Below, in pieces: positions 9,947 to 19,656 of a DNA stretch of 64,000 nucleotides (position 1 is the first letter of the stretch; every line of letters starts with the position of its first letter). Location of the stretch: assembly GCA_032622095.1 (NCBI GenBank), contig CP136061.1, positions 95,043,345 to 95,107,344 on the forward strand. The letters are read 5' to 3'. This stretch comes from Siphonodentalium dalli (Eukaryota; Mollusca; Scaphopoda; Gadilida; Siphonodentaliidae). Position numbers and translations under genes: made by a program. Below the pieces are notes generated by a model. The model did not search any database. It was not told the DNA's origin and worked only from the letters and a program-made list of their open reading frames with translations.

Positions 9947-11034
9947 TTTTTTGCGTATGTGGGCGGGGTCATTAGTCGTGGTGGTTCGTTTAATGTCGGA
10001 TATCTCCGGCTGTGACGCGGTGTATCATGGGATAGGTCACGTGATCGGTTCGGCTGATCTCGGCGGATTCCCCTAGGTGGCGTTACTGGCGTGTTCCATT
10101 GCCTTTGCTTCAAATCTCCGGATTTAGAGGGGCAATTTCTAGCCAAGTGATTACCGTTGCAACCCCAGCAAGATACGTGCCTTCGGTTTTCGGTCTTAAA
10201 GGGGCAGTCGCGAGCGAAATGGTCACCTTGACACGTCCAACATTCGACTGTTCGTGGTTTAACCACCGCTTCGACATGCACCTGTCTCGGGCGTGATCGG
10301 TGTTCACGGGTCGTGTGGTTCTCGCTTGCGCATATATCGCAGGTTGCCCTCGCGCGTTTGTTTCTGAAACTATCGATTTCCATTGCTTCCGGTTCGTTTT
10401 CGTTGTAATTTTCGCGGCCCGTTCGTAGGTTGAATACCCGTCGGATCCCCATTTCCCGCATGGCGATGTCGGCTGCCAATTTTAGTGTCTTCGGCGCATC
10501 CCTGATCAACTTCATTTTCAAACTGTCGCTTCTTAAAGCGTCAATATAAAACCCTACGAGTTGGCCTTCAACCGCGTTGATCCCGCCGGGCTGCTCTCGG
10601 TATGCCACAATCGCGATCTCCAAAATCCGTTCGGCAAGCACATGTAAATTTTCGTTTTGTTTTTGCTTGATTTTTCTTAGCATCGAAAAGGCGAATTGAA
10701 TGTCATTTATCTCGGCAAATCGACTAGATAATTCAGTTTTTGTGTCTTGCCACGTGGCGTTAGGATTCGTGGCCAAATATCTTTGTAAAAAATCTGATAC
10801 GGGGCCCGTCGCGCTCTGGAATGCCATATAGGGCTTCTTTGCTTCGTTAGCGCCGGTTAGGATCGCGCATTTTTCTATCGACTTGACCCACCCGTGGTAT
10901 TTCGTGGGGTCCCCGTCAAATGACGTCACTACCTGTGTTACCGTAGTCATGGCCATTGCAGCAATTTGAGAATTGATAGACTCTGTCAATGGGGCGAGAA
11001 CACCAAGCGATTGTTGTTGTTGTTGGGTAGCCAT
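9943..11034 (-). CDS. gag: Gag polyprotein with zinc knuckles
   Basis: 363 codons from ATG at 11034 (an upstream TTG extension exists but is not needed) to TAA at 9943-9945. A Gln-rich start (QQQQQ) is followed by a capsid-like region (about residues 35-200, with FDGDPTKYHGWV near the start). After it come a CX2CX4HX4H motif (C232, C235, H240, H245) and two classical CX2CX4HX4C knuckles (C265-C277 and C289-C301), then a basic Arg/Ser/Pro tail. Gag packages RNA and builds the particle; an intact gag is common in non-autonomous LTR elements. It ends at a slippery sequence, so the downstream protease would be made as a Gag-fusion. Confidence 0.92.
   Translation of the reverse strand: MATQQQQQSLGVLAPLTESINSQIAAMAMTTVTQVVTSFDGDPTKYHGWVKSIEKCAILTGANEAKKPYMAFQSATGPVSDFLQRYLATNPNATWQDTKTELSSRFAEINDIQFAFSMLRKIKQKQNENLHVLAERILEIAIVAYREQPGGINAVEGQLVGFYIDALRSDSLKMKLIRDAPKTLKLAADIAMREMGIRRVFNLRTGRENYNENEPEAMEIDSFRNKRARATCDICASENHTTREHRSRPRQVHVEAVVKPRTVECWTCQGDHFARDCPFKTENRRHVSCWGCNGNHLARNCPSKSGDLKQRQWNTPVTPPRGIRRDQPNRSRDLSHDTPRHSRRYPTLNEPPRLMTPPTYAKN
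9946..9952 (-). promoter_or_regulatory. -1 ribosomal frameshift site A AAA AAC
   Basis: The heptamer AAAAAAC is in the X XXY YYZ phase relative to gag (GCA AAA AAC) and directly precedes the gag stop TAA. Slipping one base back gives AAA AAA CTA AGG and enters the protease frame, which is open from this point. A hairpin follows at the right distance. Confidence 0.85.
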
Positions 11035-11138
11035 TATGATAATAAACAATTAGACTCACGTTTTGCGAATTTTCCCACACTGTTTCTGTGCACACTGTTC
11101 CTCTTCTGGCTTCACGTTGTGTCTGTGATTAGCGTTCA
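11035..11138 (-). other. LTR element leader (5' untranslated)
   Basis: About 100 bases between the primer-binding site and the gag ATG, with no upstream frame of note on the coding strand. The packaging signal would be expected here; none can be recognised by eye. Confidence 0.5.
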
Positions 11139-11159
11139 GATCCTGGCTCGAAGGCACCA
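11139..11159 (-). other. Primer-binding site
   Basis: On the minus strand this begins TGGTGCCTTCGAGCC, 11 bases after the end of the 5' LTR. The plus strand reads like a tRNA 3' end (TGGCTCGAAGGCACCA), so a tRNA primer is likely. Which tRNA cannot be settled by eye. Confidence 0.75.
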
Positions 11160-11170
11160 GTTAAGAGATA

Positions 11171-11935
11171 TGTGCCAATACGGGTACATATAACTCTTAA
11201 GGCTATCAGAACGGTTTGATTATTTATATATAACAAAGTCAATAATGTTCAATCATCGGTATCTGGGTTTCTCTTCCTGTCGTCTGCTTGGGTTGGGATC
11301 TTCTTCCGTCTTCATAGGTTGTGTGTGTCTGCTTGTCTTCTACTCGGTTGAGTTCCGGTTGAGTTCGTCTTCCTGTCGTCTGCTCTTCTTCTTCCTCCGT
11401 CGGCGCATCAGTGGGGCGTTGTTAGAAATACAAGAGCATAATGTTTACCTTGTATTTCCGTCCATTGCTCCACTCTGCTCTTCTAAGCGTCCGAGGGTTC
11501 GTGATGATCGCTTGTGTTGGTCAGATAGAAACTGGTTAGAACTCTCTTCTCATGTCGGCTTCTTCTTCCTAAAATACCCAGTGTCTGCTAATGACGGCCA
11601 TGTGTATTTTCACGGCGCGTCGGTTCATCGTACTTAGGGTAATTGAGTTATCGTCATCTCCCCATGGGTCCTATTAACTCTCCTGGTTTCAGTAGCTTTC
11701 TAGGCGATACATCTGGTCTTGCTAATCCTCAAGACCGTGTTCTGTTTACTCCACAAATCATTTCCCTATGTTATTGCATGGACGCTCGCTAATTCGATTT
11801 GGTGCTCAGTACTTTTGTGATCTAGATGTGGTCAACAGCGACGCTGATATGTGTGGTAATCGAGCGCCCCTCTGACAGAGATTTCCTATCTTCTTCCCGG
11901 GTTGAAAGTTATGTCCCTGTGGTTGTCTTGGCACA
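11171..11935 (-). repeat. 5' LTR (765 bp)
   Basis: Partner of 6155-6919, identical as far as I can see. In the coding orientation it precedes the primer-binding site and gag and would carry the promoter. Bounded by the target duplication TCCC (11936-11939). Confidence 0.95.
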
Positions 11936-12066
11936 TCCCCTACATATATGTCGTTCTAAGCAGTCTGGCTTGTCAACAATTATAATTTCTCTTTAGAAGT
12001 GAATAATAAATTTTGAATATCTGGCATGTCAAAAGTGGCAAAGATAGGGATTTATCACTTTTGCTT

Positions 12067-13306
12067 TTATTTTAGTTTTATACGATTAATTAGGTGTGAA
12101 TCCGTGTGATATCCTGTTTTGAAAATATGAAGATTTTATTGCAATAGTTTCATGTAATATAATGATATCAATAAATTGCCATGTAATCCAACATCCAGAG
12201 TATATCAGAGGATTTTTATAGATGTTGTCATTCCAAGTGAAATCTGTTATGAAATGAGTGATGACATATGATACAGAGCTCTGGTGGGTCAAGCAAGATA
12301 AACAACACTGGTGGCTGGCTGTTTGTTTATTCTAACTGTCAAATTGATTAATGGCAGCACAAGACAGGTGTTTTTCCTATTCTTGAAATTTCATTACAGG
12401 ATGAGATAAGGGCCCCCTCACCTATATAAGTGTCTTCTAAATTCCATTAATTTGCTTCAAAAATAATTAACCCTTTCCAAGGTTTCCATAGACACATGCT
12501 ATAATGTACATGGACTCTTCCTCATATCTCTTAATATATATTGGGTATCTTTGCACACTTCTATCAATTTTGGTATTGACTGATTAATTGATTTTTGAAA
12601 AATATATTAACCCTTCAGACACGTGCTTTCAAAATTAAAACAACAGCTGATAGCCAATTTGATTTATCTATGCAATGGGGAAACAGGCAGATAAATATAC
12701 ATGACTATTGTAAGTGATGACTTGTTTTGAAAATCAATATGGTAGATGTTAGTATTTCCAGGAACCTTATTTTCCCATTTGTTCACATTTTCATGGTTGA
12801 TTGAATTTTAGGGGCCACAGAGCACTTAGAAGATTAACATTGAAGGTTGTGGCTTTAGTGCCCAAGCTACTTGTAAAACATTGTAATGTGTGAAACCATT
12901 CAAATGAGGGCTAACTTACTTTCTTTTATATGAACGATTTAGTGGTCATCCCCATCATATTATGTCTGTATAACATTATATAGATAATACTTTTGAATTG
13001 TATAAACTACATATATTTTTGAAAAACATACACCCCTGTTATGAAACACTTAATCTTATTTAATACACAGGTCAGATCTGATCTTATATCTGTCCATGTT
13101 TGATAAACAAATAACTGGGGAGAATGCGGGAAGGGGGGGGGGGTAATTAAAGTACCATTTAAATACGAGATGGAATCCCCTACATATATGTCGTTCTAAG
13201 CAGTCTGGCTTGTCAACAATTATAATTTCTCTTTAGAAGTGAATAATAAATTTTGAATATCTGGCATGTCAAAAGTGGCAAAGATAGGGATTTATCACTT
13301 TTGCTT
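12067..13306. repeat. Tandem duplication unit 2 with empty insertion site
   Basis: A near-identical copy of 5040-12066 without the LTR element. At 13171-13190 the sequence runs uninterrupted through GGAATCCCCTACAT, the pre-insertion form of the site that elsewhere is split by the element. The junction between units shows only about two bases of shared sequence (TT), and the second unit ends abruptly at 13306. Confidence 0.92.
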
Positions 13307-13604
13307 CCAATGAATTAACTTAAACTCCTAAACATGTCCTCCGAAATCACTAAACCATTGGATCTCACAGTGAGAGGTCCTTGTGTGAATAGGGACAGAG
13401 TTATGAGATTTAAAACTACTCCTCCCCCAACCCAAATACTTTAACCCTTTCTTAAGACAAATTATTTGAGCTTTTGATTTCAAGTTGGGTACTGATATAT
13501 GGATTAATTCCTGTGATCATATCTTTGACAAATTATCAGTTATGGCTAGTCACTATCGCCAAGGTATGGGTTAAACATCTGCCTATCATGATCGGCCTCT
13601 CGTT
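13307..13604. other. No recognisable gene
   Basis: AT-rich. Contains a 60-base word set around 13545-13605 (CGCCAAGGTATGGGTTAAAC) that recurs at 27340-27385, so part of it is an old interspersed repeat. Confidence 0.45.
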
Positions 13605-13801
13605 ATCTTCTGCAAATTAGGGGATATAGAAACTGAGCAGAAGGGAAAAAGTAAATAAAAACTGTTGTTTTGATATTCTCAGAAGAATGAGGTCCCCAGA
13701 GGATGAATTTAGTGATGCTAGCCCTCTGTGTGGGATAGCGTCACTAAATTGACCCTCTAGGGACCTCATTCTGCAAATGACAGACACTATTTCAAGGCTT
13801 G
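13605..13801 (-). mobile_element. Family S MITE fragment
   Basis: Carries part of the central region plus one terminal hairpin (13686-13772) and the end TTCAAGGCTTG; the other end is missing. The loop sequence is CCCTCTGTGTGGG. Confidence 0.65.
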
Positions 13802-14174
13802 AACATGTTCATGGCTTTCTTCCCAGTTGCAGTAAAACAGACCTGCAAATCTGAGGTGGATGACCGACTGTTCAATTCACCTGGAGGTTACCTAAAATGC
13901 AAATGCCACAAACGAAAAACAGGTCTCACCAAAGTTTTTATGGAGGTTTCATGATAACTGATTCTCACATGTTATTTTTGCTCAATCAAGTCCCAAAATG
14001 AGACATTCAAACTTGTTAGTTCAATGAGCTGCCAATCTTGTAGTTAATAATACCAGTTGTAGTGTATATAACAGTTTGTGTATAAACTCTTCTGCTAACC
14101 TACTATGTACATGTATGTATTTATAATATGGGTTACCTGAGCACAAACCAGGCCAACGAAAAATAGGATGCACA
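13802..14174. other. No recognisable gene
   Basis: Contains a fragment (ATGTTCATGGCTTTCTTCCC, 13806) of the repeat also found near 15288 and 22120; otherwise featureless AT-rich DNA. Confidence 0.4.
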
Positions 14175-14592
14175 CAAGCCTGATTTTAGTGTGTCTGTCG
14201 TTGGCAAAATGATGTCCCCAGTGGGCTAGCATCACTAAATTCATCCTCTGGGGACCTCATTCTGCTTAGGCCTCATCTTCTCTTGAAAGTTTCTTTATTA
14301 TAAAACTTCTATAGAAACTTCTTCACATAGATTCTATTTCTTTTTTAGTTCATTTTCTCTATATTCACAAATTGGCAGATGACACATTGCATAATTGAGG
14401 TTCCCAATGGGTGTACATTGCAATATTCACCATATGGGAACTTCAGTCTTAGTCTATGTCTCCCATAGCAGATGAGGCAATGCAGAACGAGGTCCCCAGA
14501 GGGTGAATTTGGGAATATGCAGGATAGCATCACTAAATTCACCCTCTGGGGTCCTCAATCTGCAAATGACAGGCACACAAAACTCTGGCTAG
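14175..14592 (+). mobile_element. Family S MITE, 8-bp target duplication GATGCACA
   Basis: A 418-bp copy starting CAAGCCTGATTTTAGTGTG, flanked by direct GATGCACA (14167-14174 and 14593-14600). The left sub-terminal hairpin has lost one arm; the right hairpin (14483-14568) and the central GTTCCCAATGGG/CCATATGGGAAC pair are present. One of four copies whose flanks prove an 8-bp duplication for this family. Confidence 0.9.
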
Positions 14593-14625
14593 GATGCACA
14601 TAATTTTGAAATTTGCCAGCCTGGT

Positions 14626-15015
14626 TTAACCCTTTACCCAACAGAATGGCCCTGTGCCAATGCATTCTCTTATATATGCGAGTCGACCATAGGTCGCCTC
14701 GCATATATAAGAGAATGCATTGGCTTAACGCATTAAATATTATAAAATTGTTAAAGAATGTAAGAAAAAATGGTAAAAAGTGTTAAAAAAGATTTTTTTT
14801 TAGGCCAATGCATTCTCTTATATATGCGAGGCGACCTATGGTCGACTCGCATATATAAGAGAATGCATTGGCACAGGGCATAACTGTAACTATCACAATG
14901 TGGTCACGGAGCCGATTCCAATGATACCCATATTTGTATGGTTCTATTGAGACAGACCGAAGATATTTTAGGCTGTTGAAGCTTTATTTGGCCGGTTTGT
15001 TGGGTAAAGAGTTAA
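14626..15015. mobile_element. piggyBac-like MITE with two complementary hairpins (copy 1)
   Basis: Starts TTAACCCTTTACCCAACAG and ends TTGTTGGGTAAAGAGTTAA: TTAA target sites plus 14-bp inverted ends beginning CCC, as in the piggyBac superfamily. Inside are two almost perfect 69-70-bp hairpins (about 14656-14724 and 14803-14872) with the arm GCCAATGCATTCTC...GCGAG. The second is the reverse complement of the first, so they can also pair with each other. No ORF. Confidence 0.88.
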
Positions 15016-15750
15016 GAGTATTCAAACGGCCAAGTACCTTTAAAAATTACTCTGCTCTTACTATTATCTTAACAGCCTGGATCAGTATACACATCAAGCT
15101 GGGTTGATAGAGAATCATATAGAAATATTTCATGAGATCTGTTGGGAAGTATGAATAATGTATGTCTTTCCATTCTTGTCTGTGATGGACGTACAGACAG
15201 TACATGTTCATTGGAATCATTGCTTTCTGCTTAGCCGCAGTACTTTGGCCACTGATTGATGTACTAGTACAGCTAGTACATGTTCATGGCTTCCTTCCCA
15301 GTTGCAGTATAAAGTCTTCAAACGGCCAAGTACCTTTAAAAATTACTCTACTTATATTACTGTTATCGTAATATGCTCAGTGTTCACATATTTCACAGCA
15401 TGCTTCATTGATAGAGCATCATTCAGAAATATTTCATGAGGTCTCCTGGGAAATATGACTAACTCTTTCTTCACTAAATTCTCATTGGCGAGTAGTTTGT
15501 TTGTTGAACTTTTTATTTGAACATTTATATGAATCATTCTGCTCTTATGTATCTGTTTTTCTGTCTGTAGTCTGCTTTTATTATCTGAGCTTCCCTCCAA
15601 ATGACTATTAGACCATTCTAATATATACTTTTATAACTGAATGGGAGAATCCATTTAGTTAAAGAATGGATTAATGTCTTCCCGTTCCTGTCTCTGATAG
15701 ATGATGTACAGACAGTACATGTTCATTGGAATCATTGCTTTCTGCTTTAA
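15016..15750. repeat. Locally repeated AT-rich segment
   Basis: Several phrases occur twice or more: AAACGGCCAAGTACCTTTAA (15029 and 15312), CAGTACATGTTCATTGGAAT (15197 and 15710) and ATTTCATGAGRTCT. The block 15242-15430 recurs at 22080-22265 with few changes. No gene recognised; the minus-strand frame at 15352-15600 lies in this repeat. Confidence 0.6.
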
Positions 15751-15960
15751 AGTGATGTGAAACACTCCGGTAGGGTGATCAATAGAAATTGAGAATAATC
15801 TTTCTGAAAGTAGTTATTTTTACAAATATTAATCCAAATTTACAGCACACACCGTCATTCTTATATATTAATTAAATGCAATGACCCTCGATGGCGAACT
15901 AATTTGCGTTAGTTTATCGACGATTGTTGCATCCTGAATCAAGATGTAAATATTTACAAA
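15751..15960 (+). repeat. Family E repeat next to TTAA (copy 1)
   Basis: Begins TTTAAAGTGATGTGAAACAC and shares about 200 bp with 27800-28013 (minus strand) and 49396-49545. Similarity stops at about 15960, where the LINE sequence probably begins. Non-coding. Confidence 0.7.
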
Positions 15961-16205
15961 TAATTACACCCACTTCATTCTCTATAGTGAATTGCCGTTG
16001 AGTTTATCAAAGCTAATGTAATTATATGTAGCGAGTAGTGTTCAGCGCCTGACAGGCTGCACGTCCAACTAGCTCTGTGTGTTTGACGAATAAATGCGTA
16101 TTTTCCAAGAAGCTACAACTTTCAAATTCGGCAAGGATATTGGATTCGTGTTATAGCAGTTTTCTATCTGATTTATTGTAATTTTTGTGCACAATAATTT
16201 CAGTA

Positions 16206-19200
16206 ATGGACCAGTTTTTATTTTGGACGTTTGTATACTCAGCCGCCATTTTGGCGTTGGAGAATGACAATCGCATGCGATCAGTGTTCACACCTGCACT
16301 GTATCGACCAGCATTGGACCTCCTAATTAATCACCTGAATGTTGATTACCGAATACCTCTGCTATGTACTGGCGACGGCCAGCGTTCATTCACCCATGGA
16401 CTAATTACAAATCGCTGCCAGCCTAACGTTTCTTCTCGTCGCCGCTATACCGGTGATCAACTTAAGGATTTAGCCAGAGCCGATATCTCACCTCCTTCTG
16501 CCGTTTTATCGAAACTGAGAGACATGAACTTAATGCGCCATTGTTGTGCGGAATCAACCAAGCCGCCCAAGCGCACTCGTCGTGGGAATAGGGCCGGTCG
16601 CCGTAAAATTCGACTGATAGCTGTGGTCACACCAACACCGATTGCCAGTGAACCAGACTTGCCTTCCTGTAAACATGGGAACTCGCTCATCCAGATCAAG
16701 CCGGATCGGTTTTTCAACATATGCCTACTAAACTGTCAATCCGTCCGTAATAAAACGCATACCATTTGCGATTTAGTAACTGAAAGCCGATGCGATCTTT
16801 TCTTCTTAACGGAAACATGGCTCAAACCTGCCGGTGATGAAGTTAAAATTCACGAACTGACACCATGTGGATTTTCGTTTATATCATCGCCACGGAAATC
16901 CAGCACTGGGGGAGGCGTTGGTCTTCTCTATAAATCCGAATATGTTGTCACCTGGAAAACTGTAAAAAAATGCACTACTTTTGAAGCAGTTGAATTTGTG
17001 GTGAAGACGGGAAACGATCCAGTGACTTGTGTTTGTATGTATAGACCTCCACCCAACAAAAAGAACAAGTTCAAAATTTCAACTTTCGTTACAGAATTTA
17101 GTAATATTGTTACCGCATATAGTCTGACAAACGGCCATCTTGTGTTTCTCGGAGATATAAATCTACATTACGAACTCCGCGACAACAAACCTGTCAACGA
17201 CCTCAAATTGGTGTTTACTGAATTCGATATGCACCAAATCGTGAACAAACCAACGCACCGACGTCAGCACATACTCGACTGGGTTGTTATGAGAGAGACT
17301 TCCTCGGCTTGTGGATTGCAGGTCCTGGATAAGACTATTGGTGATCACTTTTTGGTTCAATTCCACCTCAAAATCGTAAAGTCAGCAGCTCCTAAGAAAA
17401 CGATCACCTCACGTAATCTGAAAGCAATCGACCGAACTGAATTCTCAGCCAGTATCGATGCCGCATTGTCTTCCATTGATATATCGGATAATGATCTTGC
17501 TTTGTTTTACAACGACAAACTCTCAACGGTTCTTGACGAACATGCACCCCTTATATCCCGTGTGGCCAGCGACAGAACATCGGCACCTTGGCTAACGTCC
17601 GATGTCACTGAATCGAAACGAATCAAACGACAAGCTGAACGAACATGGCGAAAATCCGGATTGACAGTACATCGTGAAATATATGTTGAATGTAATCGAC
17701 AATTGAATGTCACCATCAAGAATGCTAAAACTGAGTTCTACAACAATCAAATATACAGCTGCAAATCGACCAAAATGTTGTTTAACATCACGAAACCGAT
17801 GCTTGGAAAGTCAAAACCATCGATTTTCCCCAACGATCGCGCAGCTGGCACCTTAGCTGATTCCTTTGCATTGTTTTTCCGAGACAAAGTGTCAAAAATC
17901 AGAGCCATTGTTGACCAAACGCATGGTGCACCGGAATATTTGGAGTTCTCAAGTCACAGAAAAATGGACGAATTTCGATCTGTGAGTTCGGAAGAAGTTA
18001 AGAATGTGATTTTGTCAATGCCACCTAAGTCATGTTCGTTAGATCCCATTCCTACAACACTTCTTCGTATTCACTGCGATCAACTTTTGGATGTAATAAC
18101 TGATATTATTAACTCCTCGCTCTCAACGGGTGTTGTTCCCCAATGCTTCAAACACGCCAGTGTTACCCCATTGTTAAAGAAGTCTGGTTTAGATCAAAAT
18201 TTGCTGCAAAACTATAGACCAGTCTCCAATCTTCCTTTCTTATCTAAAGTCCTTGAACGTGTAGTGCTCCACCAACTTCGTAAACACTTGAAAGACAATA
18301 ATTTAGAAGAAAACTTTCAGTCAGCTTACAAGAAAAATCACTGTACGGAGACAGCCTTGACTCGAATTTTTAACGACTTGCTGTGTGCGACAGATGAGGG
18401 CAAACTCTCCATTCTTACATGCCTTGACCTCTCTGCGGCGTTTGACACGCTCGATCATTCCATCCTGTTAAAACGCCTTTCTGTGACTTTCGGAATGTCC
18501 GGCACGGTATTAAAGTGGTTCCATTCTTACGTAACCGAGAGAACTCAATCAGTTATTGTTAATTCTACGACGTCTAACCCCGTGCATCTATCATATGGAG
18601 TGCCCCAAGGTTCTGTGCTGGGACCTGTACTATATCTCGTTTACACACAGCCTCTTGGAAACATCATCGAAAAACACAACATTCAGTATCACATGTATGC
18701 AGACGATACCCAAATGTACATATCAGTTGAGCCATCGATCTTAGACGAAGCAATTTCTCAAGTTCAGACATGCGTTTCAGAAGTTAAAACATGGATGGAG
18801 ATCAACAAACTCAAACTTAACGAAAGCAAAACTGAAATTATGCTTTGTGGAACTAACGCTCGGTTGAAGGGGGTCAGTCTTAATGCCACGCTCATCGGCG
18901 ACAGTGTAATTGAATTTTCTGATGTTATTAAAAACCTCGGTGTGACCATCGACAAAAACTTCTCAATGTCATCTCACATCAGCAACCTATGCAGGTCCTT
19001 ATATATGGAGCTCCGGCGCATTTCGCATGTACGTCCATATATCTCCGAACAATCCACACAAATATTGATGTCCTCATTTGTGTTATCCAAAATCGATTAC
19101 TGTAATTCTATTTTAGCAGGACTCCCAGATTATCAACTTCACAAACTTCAAAAAATTGTTAATATTGCTGCAAAAATTGTGTGCCGTGCAGGCAAATTTG

Positions 19201-19577
19201 ATCATGTTACCCCACTGTTGTATAAATTACATTGGCTTCCCATATTTGAACGAATTGTGTACAAACATGCTACTTTGTGTTATAGAAAGTCGGATATTGA
19301 TAATGCTTTGCCACCATATATTGATACATTGTTGGTCAAATATGTACCTGCTCGACCACTTCGATCACAGGATGCGAATGCGATGGTTGTACCTAAACGA
19401 GATCTGATGTACTTTGGTCGCCGTTCTTTCGAGGTCTACGGGCCGACCATTTGGAACAACCTTCCCAAAGAGGTGAAACAGTCTGACTGTTTGGAAACAT
19501 TCAAATCGGCCCTAAAAACTCACCTATTCATCTCCCATTTCGGACAAATAACATCAGAAAACGTTGAGGAGACTTAA
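16206..19577 (+). CDS. LINE ORF: AP-type endonuclease and reverse transcriptase
   Basis: Start chosen at ATG 16206; an upstream in-frame TTG at 16185 is not a likely start. Residues here count from 16185, so subtract 7 for the ATG form. An AP-like endonuclease spans about 178-396, with LNCQSV (Asn183), LTETW (Glu210), MYRPP, GDIN (Asp324, Asn326), a DW at 365-366 and the terminal DH (387-388). The reverse transcriptase core is about 655-905: LDLSAAFDTLDH (747-757), GVPQGSVLGP (805-814) and the catalytic YADD (838-841). The C-terminal region has the LHWLPI and FGRRSFEVYGP motifs common in L2/CR1/Jockey-group LINEs. The enzyme would nick the target and copy its own RNA there. All catalytic motifs are present and there are no internal stops. 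Confidence 0.95.
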   Translation: MDQFLFWTFVYSAAILALENDNRMRSVFTPALYRPALDLLINHLNVDYRIPLLCTGDGQRSFTHGLITNRCQPNVSSRRRYTGDQLKDLARADISPPSAVLSKLRDMNLMRHCCAESTKPPKRTRRGNRAGRRKIRLIAVVTPTPIASEPDLPSCKHGNSLIQIKPDRFFNICLLNCQSVRNKTHTICDLVTESRCDLFFLTETWLKPAGDEVKIHELTPCGFSFISSPRKSSTGGGVGLLYKSEYVVTWKTVKKCTTFEAVEFVVKTGNDPVTCVCMYRPPPNKKNKFKISTFVTEFSNIVTAYSLTNGHLVFLGDINLHYELRDNKPVNDLKLVFTEFDMHQIVNKPTHRRQHILDWVVMRETSSACGLQVLDKTIGDHFLVQFHLKIVKSAAPKKTITSRNLKAIDRTEFSASIDAALSSIDISDNDLALFYNDKLSTVLDEHAPLISRVASDRTSAPWLTSDVTESKRIKRQAERTWRKSGLTVHREIYVECNRQLNVTIKNAKTEFYNNQIYSCKSTKMLFNITKPMLGKSKPSIFPNDRAAGTLADSFALFFRDKVSKIRAIVDQTHGAPEYLEFSSHRKMDEFRSVSSEEVKNVILSMPPKSCSLDPIPTTLLRIHCDQLLDVITDIINSSLSTGVVPQCFKHASVTPLLKKSGLDQNLLQNYRPVSNLPFLSKVLERVVLHQLRKHLKDNNLEENFQSAYKKNHCTETALTRIFNDLLCATDEGKLSILTCLDLSAAFDTLDHSILLKRLSVTFGMSGTVLKWFHSYVTERTQSVIVNSTTSNPVHLSYGVPQGSVLGPVLYLVYTQPLGNIIEKHNIQYHMYADDTQMYISVEPSILDEAISQVQTCVSEVKTWMEINKLKLNESKTEIMLCGTNARLKGVSLNATLIGDSVIEFSDVIKNLGVTIDKNFSMSSHISNLCRSLYMELRRISHVRPYISEQSTQILMSSFVLSKIDYCNSILAGLPDYQLHKLQKIVNIAAKIVCRAGKFDHVTPLLYKLHWLPIFERIVYKHATLCYRKSDIDNALPPYIDTLLVKYVPARPLRSQDANAMVVPKRDLMYFGRRSFEVYGPTIWNNLPKEVKQSDCLETFKSALKTHLFISHFGQITSENVEET

Positions 19578-19656
19578 TTATTGAAATACATGCATATTAT
19601 TTATTGCGTATATGTTATAGTGTGAATGTGTGTGACTGCGTTTGTGTGAATTGTTC

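Larger units (their letters stand above)
6155..11935 (-). mobile_element. Non-autonomous Ty3/gypsy-like LTR retrotransposon
   Basis: A 5781-bp element on the minus strand with direct 765-bp LTRs, the target duplication TCCC at 6151-6154 and 11936-11939, a primer-binding site, a purine tract, gag, and a protease-integrase-tail ORF reached by a -1 frameshift. The region that should encode reverse transcriptase, RNase H and the integrase zinc and DDE domains is absent (junction around 9175-9256). It therefore cannot copy or insert itself and would need enzymes from a relative. LTRs that look identical and an empty site preserved in the neighbouring duplicate both point to a recent insertion. Assignment to Ty3/gypsy rests on the order gag-PR-...-IN tail and on sequence style. 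Confidence 0.93.
5040..12066. repeat. Tandem duplication unit 1 (split by LTR element)
   Basis: 5040-6154 plus 11940-12066 form one unit of about 1242 bp, repeated directly as 12067-13306. By eye the two units differ by one substitution (5411 versus about 12436, GTCTACT versus GTCTTCT) and one G in a poly-G run (12 versus 11). The LTR element sits between the two parts of this unit. Parts of the unit resemble 25890-27200, so it belongs to a diverged long interspersed family, but only these two copies are near-identical. Confidence 0.92.

Noticed and set aside
10099-10307. 65-codon frames on both strands inside gag
   Set aside because: Other-frame shadows of the gag zinc-knuckle region.
11139-11159. 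A tRNA gene suggested by a tRNA-like 3' end
   Set aside because: Only about 20 bases match a tRNA 3' end and they sit at the LTR border; this is the primer-binding site.
15961-16205. A separate first ORF of the LINE upstream of the main ORF
   Set aside because: The region is too short and has stops; if the element once had an ORF1 it is not in this copy.
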